Part shown: positions 1 through 10,476 of the stretch, one piece after another
How the letters are laid out: each line of letters opens with the position of its first letter
How positions within the stretch are numbered: the stretch's first letter is position 1
Notes under the pieces: generated by a model
Database searches by the model: none
Told to the model about the DNA's origin: nothing
What the model saw: the letters and a program-made list of their open reading frames with translations, nothing else
Program-made: the position numbers and the translations under genes
Assembly (NCBI GenBank): GCA_965220315.1
Contig: CBDCPP010000001.1
Location: 62,001-126,000, forward strand
Length of the DNA: 64,000 bases
From: JAPOXK01 sp965220315
GTDB taxonomy: Bacteria > Chloroflexota > Dehalococcoidia > Bin125
Direction of reading: 5' to 3'

Positions 1-353
1 CCGGCTATCAACCCGAGTCCGCTTACTTCGAAACCATCCACGAACTCAAGCTCATCGTCGACCTCATCTATGAGGGCGGCTTTAGGAATATGCGCTACTC
101 CATCTCCGACACCGCTGAGTACGGCGACTACTCCCGCGGCCCCCAAGTTATCGACGACCACGTCCGCGAGAACATGCGCCGCGTTCTCCAGCAGGTGCAG
201 AACGGCGAGTTCGCCCGCGAGTGGATCCTAGAAAATCAAGCCGGCCGCCCCGCCTTCAACAAACTCCGTCAGCGTGCTGCCGCGCATCCCAGCGAAGAGG
301 TCGGTGATGAACTTCGCGGCATGATGGCCTGGCTACACCAAAAGGCCGATTGA
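1..353 (+). CDS. ilvC: Ketol-acid reductoisomerase, C-terminal part (5' end outside window)
   Basis: The reading frame is open from base 3 and ends in TGA at 351-353, giving about 116 residues of a C-terminus. It carries the typical end of class I IlvC: a helical knotted domain with 'ELKLIVDLIYEGG' followed by 'MRYSISDTAEYGDY', and later 'ELRGMMAWL'. IlvC converts acetolactate or acetohydroxybutyrate to the dihydroxyacid precursors of valine, leucine and isoleucine, using NADPH and Mg2+. It lies directly upstream of leuA on the same strand, which fits a branched-chain amino acid cluster. The N-terminal Rossmann domain is not in the window, so cofactor specificity cannot be read. Confidence 0.95.
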   Translation, partial: GYQPESAYFETIHELKLIVDLIYEGGFRNMRYSISDTAEYGDYSRGPQVIDDHVRENMRRVLQQVQNGEFAREWILENQAGRPAFNKLRQRAAAHPSEEVGDELRGMMAWLHQKAD

Positions 354-457
354 CCGCATAGCGCTTTTCCCGTCCCGTAGGCAGACGGCGTGGACTCGGG
401 CATAATGACTCCATAATGAAGGGCCATCCGCGCGCCACGCGCTATGGAGGGATCGAC

Positions 458-480
458 CCACGGGCTGCCTCGGCCCGTGG
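458..480 (+). promoter_or_regulatory. Perfect hairpin in the ilvC-leuA gap
   Basis: An 8-bp perfect stem (CCACGGGC at 458-465 with GCCCGTGG at 473-480) closes a 7-base loop. It lies 117 bases before the leuA start. No T-run follows, so it is not a classical intrinsic terminator. It could be part of an attenuation leader for leuA, or a processing or stabilising hairpin at the ilvC 3' end. No T-box antiterminator sequence was seen. Confidence 0.4.
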
Positions 481-596
481 CGTCCTTGGGCGCTAACTCC
501 CAGGCGATCAGTCACACGAGGCGCTAGTTGTATCGGACCGCCGCCTCGTCGCCCCTTTTCTTCCAGGCCCTACGTTCTCCAATGAGGAGCCCTGCC

Positions 597-2147
<1,551 letters not shown>

Positions 2148-2179
2148 CACGCGACTGGCAGCCAAGGACTCGCACGCGA

Positions 2180-2215
2180 GAAGAAGGGGCGCCGCAGGCG
2201 CCCCTTCTTCTCTTT
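2180..2215 (+). terminator. Rho-independent terminator of leuA
   Basis: A perfect 14-bp stem (2180-2193 with 2197-2210) and a 3-base loop, GC-rich at the loop end, followed by TCTTT. It begins 33 bases after the leuA stop codon. It is the clearest intrinsic terminator in the window. Confidence 0.85.
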
Positions 2216-2487
2216 GATAGTCGGAATGGCCGTCGGCGGTTATCCGGCTGTTCGCTTCTCCAGCGCCGCTGCCACGGGACCGGTCGCGGGATGCGCGCCG
2301 AGCACTGGGCCGCTCCGTCGGCGGGTTCGCGGAACGAGACGGCCTGTGAGAGGGTGGCACAGCGATCGAATGGCCCCCATAGTGCGGGACAGAGAGGGTG
2401 AATGACTGCGGTACCGAGAACGGGTAGCGTACGAGAATCGCCACCAATGATCTTATTGATCATGGCTGAGACTGGGGGAATGGAATC

Positions 2488-2670
2488 ATGACGGAGCCAC
2501 AAGATCACGCGACGAAAGCCGATCTAGACGTGCTGCGCTCGGAAATCCAGGAGATGAAGGCGACGCTGAGGGCGGCGATGAATGACGCGCATGCGGACAC
2601 GAAGGCGCATCTCGATGTCGCCATCCTGAGCCTGAGCGAGCTCATCGTGACGCGCACCGATTCGGATTGA
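2488..2670 (+). CDS. Small hypothetical coiled-coil protein (60 aa)
   Basis: A short charged protein, 'MTEPQDHATKADLDVLRSEI' onward, with heptad-like spacing of Leu/Met/Ile and no membrane segment. The N-terminal 'TKADLDVLRSEIQEMKA' pattern resembles the coiled-coil start of small DUF1640/CCDC90-like or phage-type helper proteins, but 60 residues is too short to assign. A purine-rich GGGGGAA stretch lies about 10 bases before the ATG. It stands alone after the leuA terminator. It could be a chance frame or a degraded remnant. Confidence 0.45.
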   Translation: MTEPQDHATKADLDVLRSEIQEMKATLRAAMNDAHADTKAHLDVAILSLSELIVTRTDSD

Positions 2671-2834
2671 TAGGCCGGCATCCGCATCAATCCTCCTACG
2701 CGCTTGAGCATCGCCGCTCACGCCGTCATGTAGGAGCTATCGAATAAAGAGTGAGCCTATTGCTAGGCTTTAAATTCCCCCAACCGTCCAGGCGCCGACC
2801 AGCTGGCTTGGATACGGTTGTATGTGATCCTCTC

Positions 2835-3770
2835 CTAAAACGCCCCGATCACTTCCGACGCCACCCTGGCGTACACCTCCGGCTCGTTCGGCAGATCCGT
2901 GATGATCACCTCCTCCGCTCCCGCTTCTTGGAACGCCGCGAGCGCCTCCACCACTCGCCCCGCCGGCCCGATCGGCAACGCCGCCTGCGCCTCCGGCGTC
3001 CGCACGAACACCCCATAGCGCTCCCGCAGCCGCGCCTCCTCCTCCGCGTTCTCCGTCACGGACAGAAAAGTCAGAATCGACTTCCGGATCTCCCCCGGAT
3101 CCCGTCCCGCCTCCTCGCAATGCCGTTCCAGCACCCCGATCTTGCGCCGCAGCTCCGCCGGCGTCGACGCCACCACGTTCATCACCTCCCCGTACCGCGC
3201 CACCGTCCGCAGGGTCCGTTGCTCGCCGCCCCCCGCGATCACCAACGGCGCTCGTGGCCGTTGTAAACAGCGGGGCGCCAGCACCGCCCGTTCCAAGCGG
3301 TAGTGCTTCCCCGCGTAATCGACCGGCCCCTCCGCCGTCAACAGCCGGTGCGTCAGATCACAGGCCTCCTCCAGCATCTCCGACCGCTCTCTCAACGGCG
3401 GATACGCCAGCCCGTACGCCGCGTGCTCCCGGCGGTGGTACCCCGCCCCCAACCCGATCTCCAGCCGTCCCCCGCACATCTGATCCAGCGTCGCCGCCAT
3501 CTTCGCCAGCACCACCGGATGCCGAAACGTCACCGGCGAGACCAGCACTCCCAGCCGCACCCGCTCGGTCACCCGCGTCAGCCCCGCCAGCACCGACCAG
3601 GCCTCGTAGCAGTCGGCGCTCTCGTCGCCCAATACCGCCACCAAGTGATCGCCCGTCCACAGGCTGTGCCACGGCCCGGCATCCACCGCCCGCGCCGCCG
3701 CCTCGATCGCCGCCCACTCCGTCGCGATCAGCCGCAACTGCGCACCAAACTGCAGAGTACCCGCCCCCAT
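2835..3770 (-). CDS. LLM class (F420-dependent type) flavin oxidoreductase
   Basis: A 311-residue bacterial-luciferase-like TIM-barrel protein. Family landmarks are 'WTGDHL' near residue 40, 'RVRLGVLVSPVTFRHP', 'QMCGGRLEIGLGAGYHRREH' and 'PLVIAGGGEQRTLRTVARYG'. LLM enzymes use reduced F420 or FMN to oxidise or reduce small organic substrates; the substrate cannot be read here. The GAGYH and RLEIG motifs resemble the F420-type branch. The frame is open far upstream across leuC, but the ATG at 3770 has AAGGA about 7 bases before it and begins where homology starts. It is divergent from leuC with about 117 bases between them, so the two may share a control region. Confidence 0.88.
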   Translation of the reverse strand: MGAGTLQFGAQLRLIATEWAAIEAAARAVDAGPWHSLWTGDHLVAVLGDESADCYEAWSVLAGLTRVTERVRLGVLVSPVTFRHPVVLAKMAATLDQMCGGRLEIGLGAGYHRREHAAYGLAYPPLRERSEMLEEACDLTHRLLTAEGPVDYAGKHYRLERAVLAPRCLQRPRAPLVIAGGGEQRTLRTVARYGEVMNVVASTPAELRRKIGVLERHCEEAGRDPGEIRKSILTFLSVTENAEEEARLRERYGVFVRTPEAQAALPIGPAGRVVEALAAFQEAGAEEVIITDLPNEPEVYARVASEVIGAF

Positions 3771-3887
3771 GGCTTTTCCTTCGCAACAATTCTCCCGCAC
3801 CGCTGGCACGGGATAGCTACAATAGCCGCCCGCTTCGATCGGCGCGCTTCGCGCCCGGGCGATCAAGCGAATGCGCCGGAGGAATGC

Positions 3888-5291
3888 ATGCCGCCCCGAA
3901 CGCTCGCGCAAAAAATCTGGGACGCCCACCTCGTCTACCGCGAGGAAGGCCGTCCCGACCTCCTCTACATCGACCTCCACCTCACCCATGAGGTCACCTC
4001 CGCCCAGGCCTTCGACGGCCTGCGCGGGAGCGGCCGCAGGCTTCGCCGTCCCGACCTCACCATCGCTACGCCGGACCACAACGTCCCGACCGTCGATCGT
4101 GACAAGCCCTTCCCGGACCCTCTCTCCCAGCAGCAGGTCGATGCGCTCCGCGCCAACTGCGCCGAGTTCGACGTCCCGATCTTCGACGTCCTCGACGCCC
4201 GGCAAGGCATCGTCCACGTCATCGGCCCCGAGCAAGGTCTCACCCAGCCCGGCATGACCATCGTCTGTGGCGACTCCCACACCTCCACGCACGGAGCCTT
4301 CGGCGCTCTTGCCTTCGGGATCGGCACCTCCGAGGTCGAGCACGTCTTCGCCACTCAAACGCTGCCCCAGCGCCGCCTCAAGCAGATGTCCGTCGAAGTC
4401 ACGGGCCAACTCCCGCCCTGGGGCACTCCCAAGGACATCATCCTCACCATCATCAACCGTATCGGCGTCAGCGGCGGCGTCGGTCACGTCATCGAGTACC
4501 GTGGCGACGTCATCCGCAACATCTCCATGGAAGGCCGGATGACCATCTGCAACATGACCATTGAAGGCGGCGCCCGCGCTGGCCTCATCGCCCCGGACGA
4601 CACTACCTTCGCCTACATCAAGGGCCGCCCGTACGCCCCCGCCGGCGACGGCTGGGACTCCGCCGTCGTCCACTGGCGCGCCTTCACCACGGACTCCGAC
4701 GCCACCTTCGACACGGAAATCGTTATCGACGGCGCCGAGATCGAACCCCACGTTACTTGGGGCACCACCCCTGCCCAGAGCGTCCCCGTCCACGGCAATA
4801 TCCCCGACCCGGACGCTTTCGACGATCCCGCCGCCCGTGAGACTGCCAAGCGCGCTCTCGGCTACCAGCAGCTCCAGCCCGGTACCAAGATCACGGAGAT
4901 CCCCCTGGATCGCGTCTTCATCGGCTCCTGCACCAACTCACGCATTGAGGACCTCCGTGCCGCCGCCGCCGTCGTGCGCGGCAAGCGGGTCGCCGACACT
5001 GTGCACGCCATGGTCGTCCCCGGCTCTGGTTTGGTGAAGGCTCAAGCGGAGGAAGAGGGCCTCGCGGATCTCTTCCGCGCCGCCGGATTCGAGTGGCGCG
5101 AGGCTGGCTGCTCTATGTGCCTTGGCATGAACCCAGACATCCTCCAGCCCGGCGAACGCTGCGCTTCCACATCCAACCGCAACTTCGAAGGCCGGCAAGG
5201 ACCAGGCGGCCGCACGCACCTCGTCAGCCCCCCCATGGCCGCCGCCGCCGCACTCGCCGGTCACTTCGTCGATCTCCGGGAGCTCTTCTAA
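3888..5291 (+). CDS. leuC: 3-isopropylmalate dehydratase large subunit
   Basis: Aconitase-family [4Fe-4S] subunit that, with LeuD, isomerises 2- to 3-isopropylmalate; with CimA present it probably also handles citramalate. The 467 residues contain 'GDSHTSTHGAFGALAFGIG', the cluster Cys in 'FIGSCTNSR' and the Cys pair in 'GCSMCLGMNPD', then 'STSNRNFEGRQG'. The ATG at 3888 has GGAGG at 3878-3882. The open frame continues upstream but lacks homology there. The TAA overlaps the ATG of leuD by one base (TAATG), showing translational coupling. A TACAAT hexamer at 3818-3823 could be its -10 box. Confidence 0.97.
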   Translation: MPPRTLAQKIWDAHLVYREEGRPDLLYIDLHLTHEVTSAQAFDGLRGSGRRLRRPDLTIATPDHNVPTVDRDKPFPDPLSQQQVDALRANCAEFDVPIFDVLDARQGIVHVIGPEQGLTQPGMTIVCGDSHTSTHGAFGALAFGIGTSEVEHVFATQTLPQRRLKQMSVEVTGQLPPWGTPKDIILTIINRIGVSGGVGHVIEYRGDVIRNISMEGRMTICNMTIEGGARAGLIAPDDTTFAYIKGRPYAPAGDGWDSAVVHWRAFTTDSDATFDTEIVIDGAEIEPHVTWGTTPAQSVPVHGNIPDPDAFDDPAARETAKRALGYQQLQPGTKITEIPLDRVFIGSCTNSRIEDLRAAAAVVRGKRVADTVHAMVVPGSGLVKAQAEEEGLADLFRAAGFEWREAGCSMCLGMNPDILQPGERCASTSNRNFEGRQGPGGRTHLVSPPMAAAAALAGHFVDLRELF

Positions 5292-5887
5292 TGGATCCCG
5301 TCGCCACCGTTACCGGCAGCGCTATTCCCCTCGCTCAAGCCGATGTCGATACCGACCAGATCATTCCCGCCCGCCACCTGAAGCGCATCGAGCGCACCGG
5401 CTACGGGGAGTTCGCTTTCGAGTACTGGCGCAAGAACGCTCCCGACTTCGTCGTCAACCGTCCCGAGTATCAAAACGCTTCCATCCTCCTTGCCGGATCA
5501 AACTTTGGCTGTGGCTCCTCCCGCGAGCACGCCGTCTGGGCCCTCCAGCAAATGGGCCTGCGCGCCATCGTCGGCACCTCTTTCGCCGATATCTTCCGCA
5601 ACAACAGCGCCAAGATGGGCCTGCTCCTCGCCTCCCTCGAGCCAGCCGACATCGACTATCTCATGAAGCGCGCGCAAGACACTCCCGATGCGCAGATCAC
5701 CGTCGACCTTTCCACCCAGTCCGTCTCTATTCCCGGCGACTGGCAGCGATCCTTCGATATCGACCCGTTCGTCAAGCATTGCCTGCTCAACGGGCTCGAT
5801 GACATTGGTCTTACGCTCCAGCACGAAGATTCCATCGCCGCTTTCGAGACCCAGCGCCCCACCCTTCTCCCCCGCACCAAGAGCTAA
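5291..5887 (+). CDS. leuD: 3-isopropylmalate dehydratase small subunit
   Basis: The swivelling domain partner of LeuC, 198 residues, normal for bacterial LeuD. Landmarks are 'VDTDQIIPARHLKRIERTGY' near the N-terminus and 'AGSNFGCGSSREHAVWAL', which holds the substrate-loop Cys-Gly-Ser-Ser-Arg. The start codon overlaps the leuC stop, so both subunits are made together. About 210 bases without a supported gene separate it from the convergent radical SAM gene downstream. Confidence 0.97.
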   Translation: MDPVATVTGSAIPLAQADVDTDQIIPARHLKRIERTGYGEFAFEYWRKNAPDFVVNRPEYQNASILLAGSNFGCGSSREHAVWALQQMGLRAIVGTSFADIFRNNSAKMGLLLASLEPADIDYLMKRAQDTPDAQITVDLSTQSVSIPGDWQRSFDIDPFVKHCLLNGLDDIGLTLQHEDSIAAFETQRPTLLPRTKS

Positions 5888-6101
5888 CTGTGTCACCTCA
5901 CGGCCGCCCCTCCGACACTTACTCCAACCTCCGGCGCGTTGGAGCCGACGCCGCCATCCGCGGCTGCGCCGCCAACTTCTGGCGCAGACTTCTCCGGCGT
6001 CGCGCTTGCTGCGGCCGCTACGGTGATCCGGGCTGCTGAATCACCTGCGATCGTGCCATCCAGGAGGGATGGACACCACCCGCTGGCTCGCGAGACGGCG
6101 C

Positions 6102-6998
6102 CTAAATTCGCAACGATAGTTGCTGCGGCTCTGGCGATCTTTCGAAACGGCGTTGATCGAGGTCGCTGTAGCCCAAGGCTCTCTTCACCTCGTGCACGCG
6201 CCCCTCGACCTGTGTCCGGTAGCGTTTTGGCGCGTGTTTCGTCCCGTAGAGCTGTTGATAGCCCGCGAGCAGATCGGGATATTCCTGTTGCAGAAACCCG
6301 AAAAAGTGTTCGCGCACATCGGGGCCGAGGTGCAGTACGTTCGATCCGATGAAGCGTGCGCCGTGCGCCGCCGCCGCGCGCACAGTGGCCGTGACCTTGG
6401 TCCGCTCCGCCGAGAGACCAGGCAGCAACGGTGCCACCAGCACGCCGCAATGCACGCCTGCGGATACTAGCTGCTCCATCACCCGAAGCCGCTGTGGCGG
6501 CTCCGGCGTGCCGGGCTCCGTCCGTTGCCAGATCTCCCGATCGACGGTGGGGACGCTGAAGCATACGCTCACGCCCGCGCGCCGGCCCAGCTCTTGCAGA
6601 ATGTCGACATCCCGCACGATCAAGGTCCCCTTGGTCACGATCGAGACCGGCGTGCGGAAGCGCGTGAACAGCTCCAAGCTCTGTCGCGTGAGGCGGTAGC
6701 GCCCCTCTGCTGCCTGGTACGGATCCGTCGCCGTTCCCACGGCCACCTGCTCCCGCCGCCACCCCCGCCGTCCCAGCTCCCCCGCCAGCACCTCCGGCAG
6801 GTTCGTCTTGACGAAGATAATCCCCGAGAAGTCTGCTCCGGCCCCGAGTTCGAGATAGCGGTGCGTCGAGCGTGCGAAGCAATACTGGCACCCGTGCACG
6901 CAACCCCGGTACGGGTTCAGCGACCAGCCGAACGCCATCCCCCGGACCCGGTTCAGCGCGGACTTGCATGCGATCTCCCGGTATTCGGCCTGCGCCAT
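6102..6998 (-). CDS. SplB-like radical SAM protein (Rv2578c type)
   Basis: A 298-residue radical SAM protein with the CX3CX2C cluster motif in 'NPYRGCVHGCQYCFARSTHR'. It is followed by 'VGTATDPYQAAEGRYRLTRQ' and 'RTPVSIVTKGTLIVRD', typical of the spore photoproduct lyase-like Rv2578c branch. The family is linked by homology to UV lesion reversal, but most members are uncharacterised and non-sporulating bacteria carry them. The ATG at 6998 follows a GGTGGAGAGG stretch and begins at the conserved 'MAQAEYREIACKSALNRV'; an upstream extension is less likely. A palindrome matching a Gram-positive type SOS box lies 78 bases upstream (see 7076-7089), supporting DNA-damage control. Confidence 0.88.
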   Translation of the reverse strand: MAQAEYREIACKSALNRVRGMAFGWSLNPYRGCVHGCQYCFARSTHRYLELGAGADFSGIIFVKTNLPEVLAGELGRRGWRREQVAVGTATDPYQAAEGRYRLTRQSLELFTRFRTPVSIVTKGTLIVRDVDILQELGRRAGVSVCFSVPTVDREIWQRTEPGTPEPPQRLRVMEQLVSAGVHCGVLVAPLLPGLSAERTKVTATVRAAAAHGARFIGSNVLHLGPDVREHFFGFLQQEYPDLLAGYQQLYGTKHAPKRYRTQVEGRVHEVKRALGYSDLDQRRFERSPEPQQLSLRI

Positions 6999-7075
6999 TG
7001 CCTCTCCACCTTTCCAGAGCCATTGAACGCGGAGCCCTCTCGCGCTTCGGCCAGGCCATAACGGGGCCACATATT

Positions 7076-7089
7076 AGAACACAAGTTCT
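7076..7089. promoter_or_regulatory. Candidate LexA (SOS) box
   Basis: AGAAC-ACAA-GTTCT is a perfect 5-bp inverted repeat containing the GAAC-N4-GTTC core used by LexA in Bacillus and mycobacteria. It sits in the divergent gap between the SplB-like gene (start 6998, minus strand) and leuB (start 7221). The distance suits control of the SplB-like gene. No lexA is in the window, so the host's own box is unknown. Confidence 0.55.
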
Positions 7090-7220
7090 TATTAGGGAAA
7101 GGGGCAGTCGCTACGCTGGGGCAGGCGATCGCAAAACGCGCTCCGGTCCCTGCCGGGACAACGGCTACGGCGAGGCCATAAGATCAGTACGCTTTTGGCG
7201 TTTCAGCGGAGAGGACAGAT

Positions 7221-8309
7221 ATGAGCAGCTATCGCATCGCGCTGCTGCCGGGCGACGGCATCGGCCCCGAGGTCATCGCCGAGGCCGTCAAGATCCTTGA
7301 CGTCGTCGGCCGCCAGTTCGGCCACGACTTCACCTACAGCGAGGCCACCGTCGGCGGGGCCGCCATCGACGCCTACGGTACCGCTCTCCGCCCGCAGGAC
7401 CTCGCCATGTGCAAGCGCCAGCACGCCGTTCTCTTCGGCGCCGTCGGTGGCCCCCAGTGGGACAATCCCCGCGCCAAAGTCCGTCCCGAGCAAGCCATTC
7501 TCGGCCTGCGCAAAGGCTTGCGCCTCTTCGCCAACATTCGCCCCGTCAAGATGTTCAGCTTTCTCGCCAACAGCACCACGCTCAAACGCGCCGTCGTCAA
7601 GGATGTCGACATGATCATCCTGCGCGAGCTCACCGGCGGCATCTACTTCGGCAAGCCCCAACGCCGTTGGTCCGACTCCCGCGGCCGCAAGGCCGTCGAC
7701 ACCCTGCGCTACTCCGAGCAGGAGATCGAGCGTATCGTCCGCCTCGCCTTCGAACTCGCGCGCGGCCGTCGCAAGCACGTCACTTCCGTCGACAAAGCCA
7801 ACGTCCTCGACAGCTCCCGGCTCTGGCGCGAAGTCGCGACCGAAGTTGCTCCCGACTACCCGGACGTCACTCTTCGCCACCTTCTCGTCGACGCCGCCGC
7901 CATGCACCTCATCCGCCAGCCCGCCGATTTCGATGTCGTCGTCACCGAAAACCTCTTCGGCGACATCCTCACGGACGAAGCCTCCATGCTCGGCGGCTCC
8001 ATGGGCATGCTGCCCAGTGCCAGCCTCGGCCGCCGCCGCAAGGACGGCACCGGTCTCGGTCTCTACGAGCCCATTCACGGCACCGCTCCCGACATCGCCG
8101 GTTCCGGCAAAGCCAACCCCGCCGCCGCGATCCTCAGCGCCGCCCTGCTGCTGCGCCATTCCCTCGGCCTGGAAGACGAAGCCGCCGCCGTCGAGCGCGC
8201 CGTCGAGAAAGTCCTGCGCGCCGGCCACCGCCCCCCGGACATCGCCTTGCCGGGCAAACGCCCCCTCAAGACTCGCCGGCTGGGCGACCGGATCGCCGCT
8301 GCGATCTAG
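7221..8309 (+). CDS. leuB: 3-isopropylmalate dehydrogenase
   Basis: NAD-dependent oxidative decarboxylation of 3-isopropylmalate to 2-ketoisocaproate; with citramalate-derived substrate it also yields 2-ketobutyrate. The 362 residues show 'LLPGDGIGPEV', 'LFGAVGGPQWDN', 'LGLRKGLRLFANIRPVK', the substrate-binding 'RELTGGIYFGKP' and 'ENLFGDILTDEASM'. These are typical of LeuB rather than isocitrate dehydrogenase. The ATG at 7221 follows GAGAGGACAGAT. It stands apart from leuCD, separated by the SplB-like gene, and the next + strand genes are the restriction-like cassette. Confidence 0.96.
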   Translation: MSSYRIALLPGDGIGPEVIAEAVKILDVVGRQFGHDFTYSEATVGGAAIDAYGTALRPQDLAMCKRQHAVLFGAVGGPQWDNPRAKVRPEQAILGLRKGLRLFANIRPVKMFSFLANSTTLKRAVVKDVDMIILRELTGGIYFGKPQRRWSDSRGRKAVDTLRYSEQEIERIVRLAFELARGRRKHVTSVDKANVLDSSRLWREVATEVAPDYPDVTLRHLLVDAAAMHLIRQPADFDVVVTENLFGDILTDEASMLGGSMGMLPSASLGRRRKDGTGLGLYEPIHGTAPDIAGSGKANPAAAILSAALLLRHSLGLEDEAAAVERAVEKVLRAGHRPPDIALPGKRPLKTRRLGDRIAAAI

Positions 8310-8508
8310 CGCCCCGGCCGCCGCGCTTGGCACAATCAAGAACCTTCGCGTTGAGATTCAGAAGGGCGTCGTATGTCGAGTTTGGCGGTCAAGCGGTTGG
8401 CCAAAGAGGAGCACTCTGATAGAGCGATCACCCTCGACGATCCTTGCTGTTCAATGCTTACGCTGGACAGGCGAATTGGTCGCGTCAAGATAGCGAGTGA
8501 GAGTACCA

Positions 8509-10476
8509 GTGCCGCGAATCTTCGATAATCTGGCCTCTGACTCCAAGCTCCTTCCCGCCCTGCAGGAGACCTTCGCCCTCTCATCCCGGGCGGACCTATG
8601 CGTTGGCTACTTCAATCTCAGGGGTTGGGGAGGTCTTGCGCCGTATGTGGATCGTTGGGATTCAGACGTAGGTCCGTGCCGTGTGCTCATTGGGATGCAA
8701 CGTCTGCCCCACGAAGAGCTTAGGGACGCCAGCAGTCTGACGGATCGGTTCTCCGGCATGGACAACCAGACGGCGCATCGCCTTAAGGTCCAGTTAGCCG
8801 AGCAGCTGCGCCAGCAACTGACCATTGGAGTACCTACCAACATAGACGAGCAGGTCCTGCGGCGGCTGGCAGCTCAACTTCGCGCGGGTAAGGTCGTTGT
8901 TAAGCTCTATCTCCGCCACCCTCTCCATGCCAAGCTCTATCTCCTGTTCCGTGACGACCCCATCAATCCGATCGTGGGTTATCTGGGCAGCAGCAATCTG
9001 ACGTTTTCCGGCCTGTCTGGCCAAGGTGAACTGAATATTGATGTGCTCGACCACGACGCCGCCCTCAAACTCCAAAAGTGGTTCGAGGACAGGTGGAGCG
9101 ACAAATACTGCATTGACATCACGGACGAGCTGGTCGAGATCATTGAAGAGAGCTGGGCGCGCGAGGCCCTGATCCCGCCTTATCACGTCTACCTCAAGAT
9201 GGCCTATCACCTTTCCCACGAGGCCCGCGCGGGCCTGGCCGAGTTCAAGATTCCAGCAGTCTTTGGTGACCGTCTCTTCGACTTCCAGGCTGCGGCGGTC
9301 AAGATCGCAGCCCACCATCTGAACAAGCGCAACGGTGTACTCATCGGCGACGTGGTGGGGCTCGGCAAGACTCTGATGGCCACGGCCGTGGCTCGCATCT
9401 TCGAGGACGACTACGGACTAGAGACCCTGATCCTGTGCCCCAAAAACCTCGTCGGCATGTGGGAAGACTACGTCCACGAGTATCGACTGCGAGCCAGAGT
9501 CCTCTCACTCAGCAAGATGATCAGCGAACTCCCCGATCTGCGCCGGTACCGGCTGGTCATCATCGACGAGAGCCACAATCTCCGGAACCGGGAGGGCAAA
9601 CGGTATCGCGCGATTCAGGAGTACGTCCGCGCCAACGACAGTAAGTGCATCCTGCTATCGGCTACGCCTTACAACAAGACCTACTTGGACCTGTCGAATC
9701 AGCTGCGCATCTTCGTAGAAGATGATCAAGATCTCGGCATCCGTCCCGAGAAGCTTCTCCGCGAATTGGGGGAGGTCGAGTTCAGCAGGCGGCACCAAGC
9801 ATCCCCCCGAACTCTGGCGGCCTTCGACCAGAGCAAGCACGCCGCCGACTGGCGCGACCTGATGCGTCTCTATCTCGTGCGCCGGACACGGAGCTTCATC
9901 CAGGACAACTACGCGGAGACGGACCCGGAAACAGGTCGAAAGTTCCTTACGTACGAGGATGGAAACAGATCGTTCTTCCCAACCCGCGTGCCAAGGACGG
10001 TCAAGTTCACTATCGACGAGTCTGACCCGGTAGACCAATACGCTCGCCTGTATTCGCAGGACGTGGTCGATATCGTAAAAACGCTGCAACTGCCCCGTTA
10101 CGGTCTCGGCAACTACGTCGCTGATGATCCCCACCTTCTGCCCACGCAAGCGGAGGCGGGGCAGATAGAAGACCTCTCACGGGCGGGCAAGCGGCTCATG
10201 GGTTTCTGCCGCACGAACCTTTTAAGCGCCTCGAAAGTAGCGGCGCGGCCTTCCTGCAGTCGGTGGAGCGTCACGTGCTCCGAAACTACGTCTTCCTCCA
10301 CGCAATCCGCCAGGGACTGCTGCTGCCTCTGGGCACCCAGGACGCCGAAATGCTCGACTCGCGATTCACCGACGAGGACGCGGACGGGCCTCTGGCTAGC
10401 ATCTTCGAACTCGAAAATGAGGACGAGAAGGATCAAGGAGCCGGAGAGTCCGGCGCCCCAAGAGTACCCATCCTGA
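8509..10476 (+). CDS. PLD-nuclease/SNF2 helicase, N-terminal fragment (frameshifted gene)
   Basis: First part of a DNA-acting protein of about 1,136 residues broken by a frameshift. Around residues 138-170 it has a phospholipase D-like nuclease half-site ('HPLHAKLYLLF' then 'GYLGSSNLTFSGLSGQGEL'). From about 285 it has an SNF2-type helicase: Walker A in 'GDVVGLGKTLMATA', Walker B 'IIDESHNLRNREG' and motif III 'LLSATPYNKTYLDL'. Homology ends near 10221; the last ~84 codons to 10476 are out of frame. GTG at 8509 ('MPRIFDNLASDSKLL') is preferred over GTG 8497 because such proteins begin this way. The family occurs in DISARM-, BREX- and type ISP-like defence loci. Restoring one T in the T4 run at 10220-10223 joins it to the next fragment. 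Confidence 0.85.
   Translation: MPRIFDNLASDSKLLPALQETFALSSRADLCVGYFNLRGWGGLAPYVDRWDSDVGPCRVLIGMQRLPHEELRDASSLTDRFSGMDNQTAHRLKVQLAEQLRQQLTIGVPTNIDEQVLRRLAAQLRAGKVVVKLYLRHPLHAKLYLLFRDDPINPIVGYLGSSNLTFSGLSGQGELNIDVLDHDAALKLQKWFEDRWSDKYCIDITDELVEIIEESWAREALIPPYHVYLKMAYHLSHEARAGLAEFKIPAVFGDRLFDFQAAAVKIAAHHLNKRNGVLIGDVVGLGKTLMATAVARIFEDDYGLETLILCPKNLVGMWEDYVHEYRLRARVLSLSKMISELPDLRRYRLVIIDESHNLRNREGKRYRAIQEYVRANDSKCILLSATPYNKTYLDLSNQLRIFVEDDQDLGIRPEKLLRELGEVEFSRRHQASPRTLAAFDQSKHAADWRDLMRLYLVRRTRSFIQDNYAETDPETGRKFLTYEDGNRSFFPTRVPRTVKFTIDESDPVDQYARLYSQDVVDIVKTLQLPRYGLGNYVADDPHLLPTQAEAGQIEDLSRAGKRLMGFCRTNLLSASKVAARPSCSRWSVTCSETTSSSTQSARDCCCLWAPRTPKCSTRDSPTRTRTGLWLASSNSKMRTRRIKEPESPAPQEYPS

Noticed and set aside
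354..596. T-box riboswitch upstream of leuA
   Set aside because: The conserved antiterminator sequence (GGGTGG-type) is absent; only a plain hairpin is present. The same holds for the cimA leader.
3303..3887. N-terminal extension of LeuC
   Set aside because: Antisense to the LLM gene and Arg/Pro-rich; GGAGG and ATG at 3888 mark the real start.
3771..4793. Long N-terminal extension of the minus-strand LLM gene
   Set aside because: It lies antisense to leuC, is low-complexity, and a good ribosome site and conserved start exist at 3770.
5893..7059. 388-residue minus-strand frame
   Set aside because: Shadow of the SplB-like gene in another frame; the radical SAM cysteines are only in the frame ending at 6102.
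10216..10226. Programmed -1 frameshift in the helicase
   Set aside because: The local CCTTTTAAG does not make a convincing X-XXY-YYZ slippery site and no clear stimulatory hairpin was seen; an indel is simpler.
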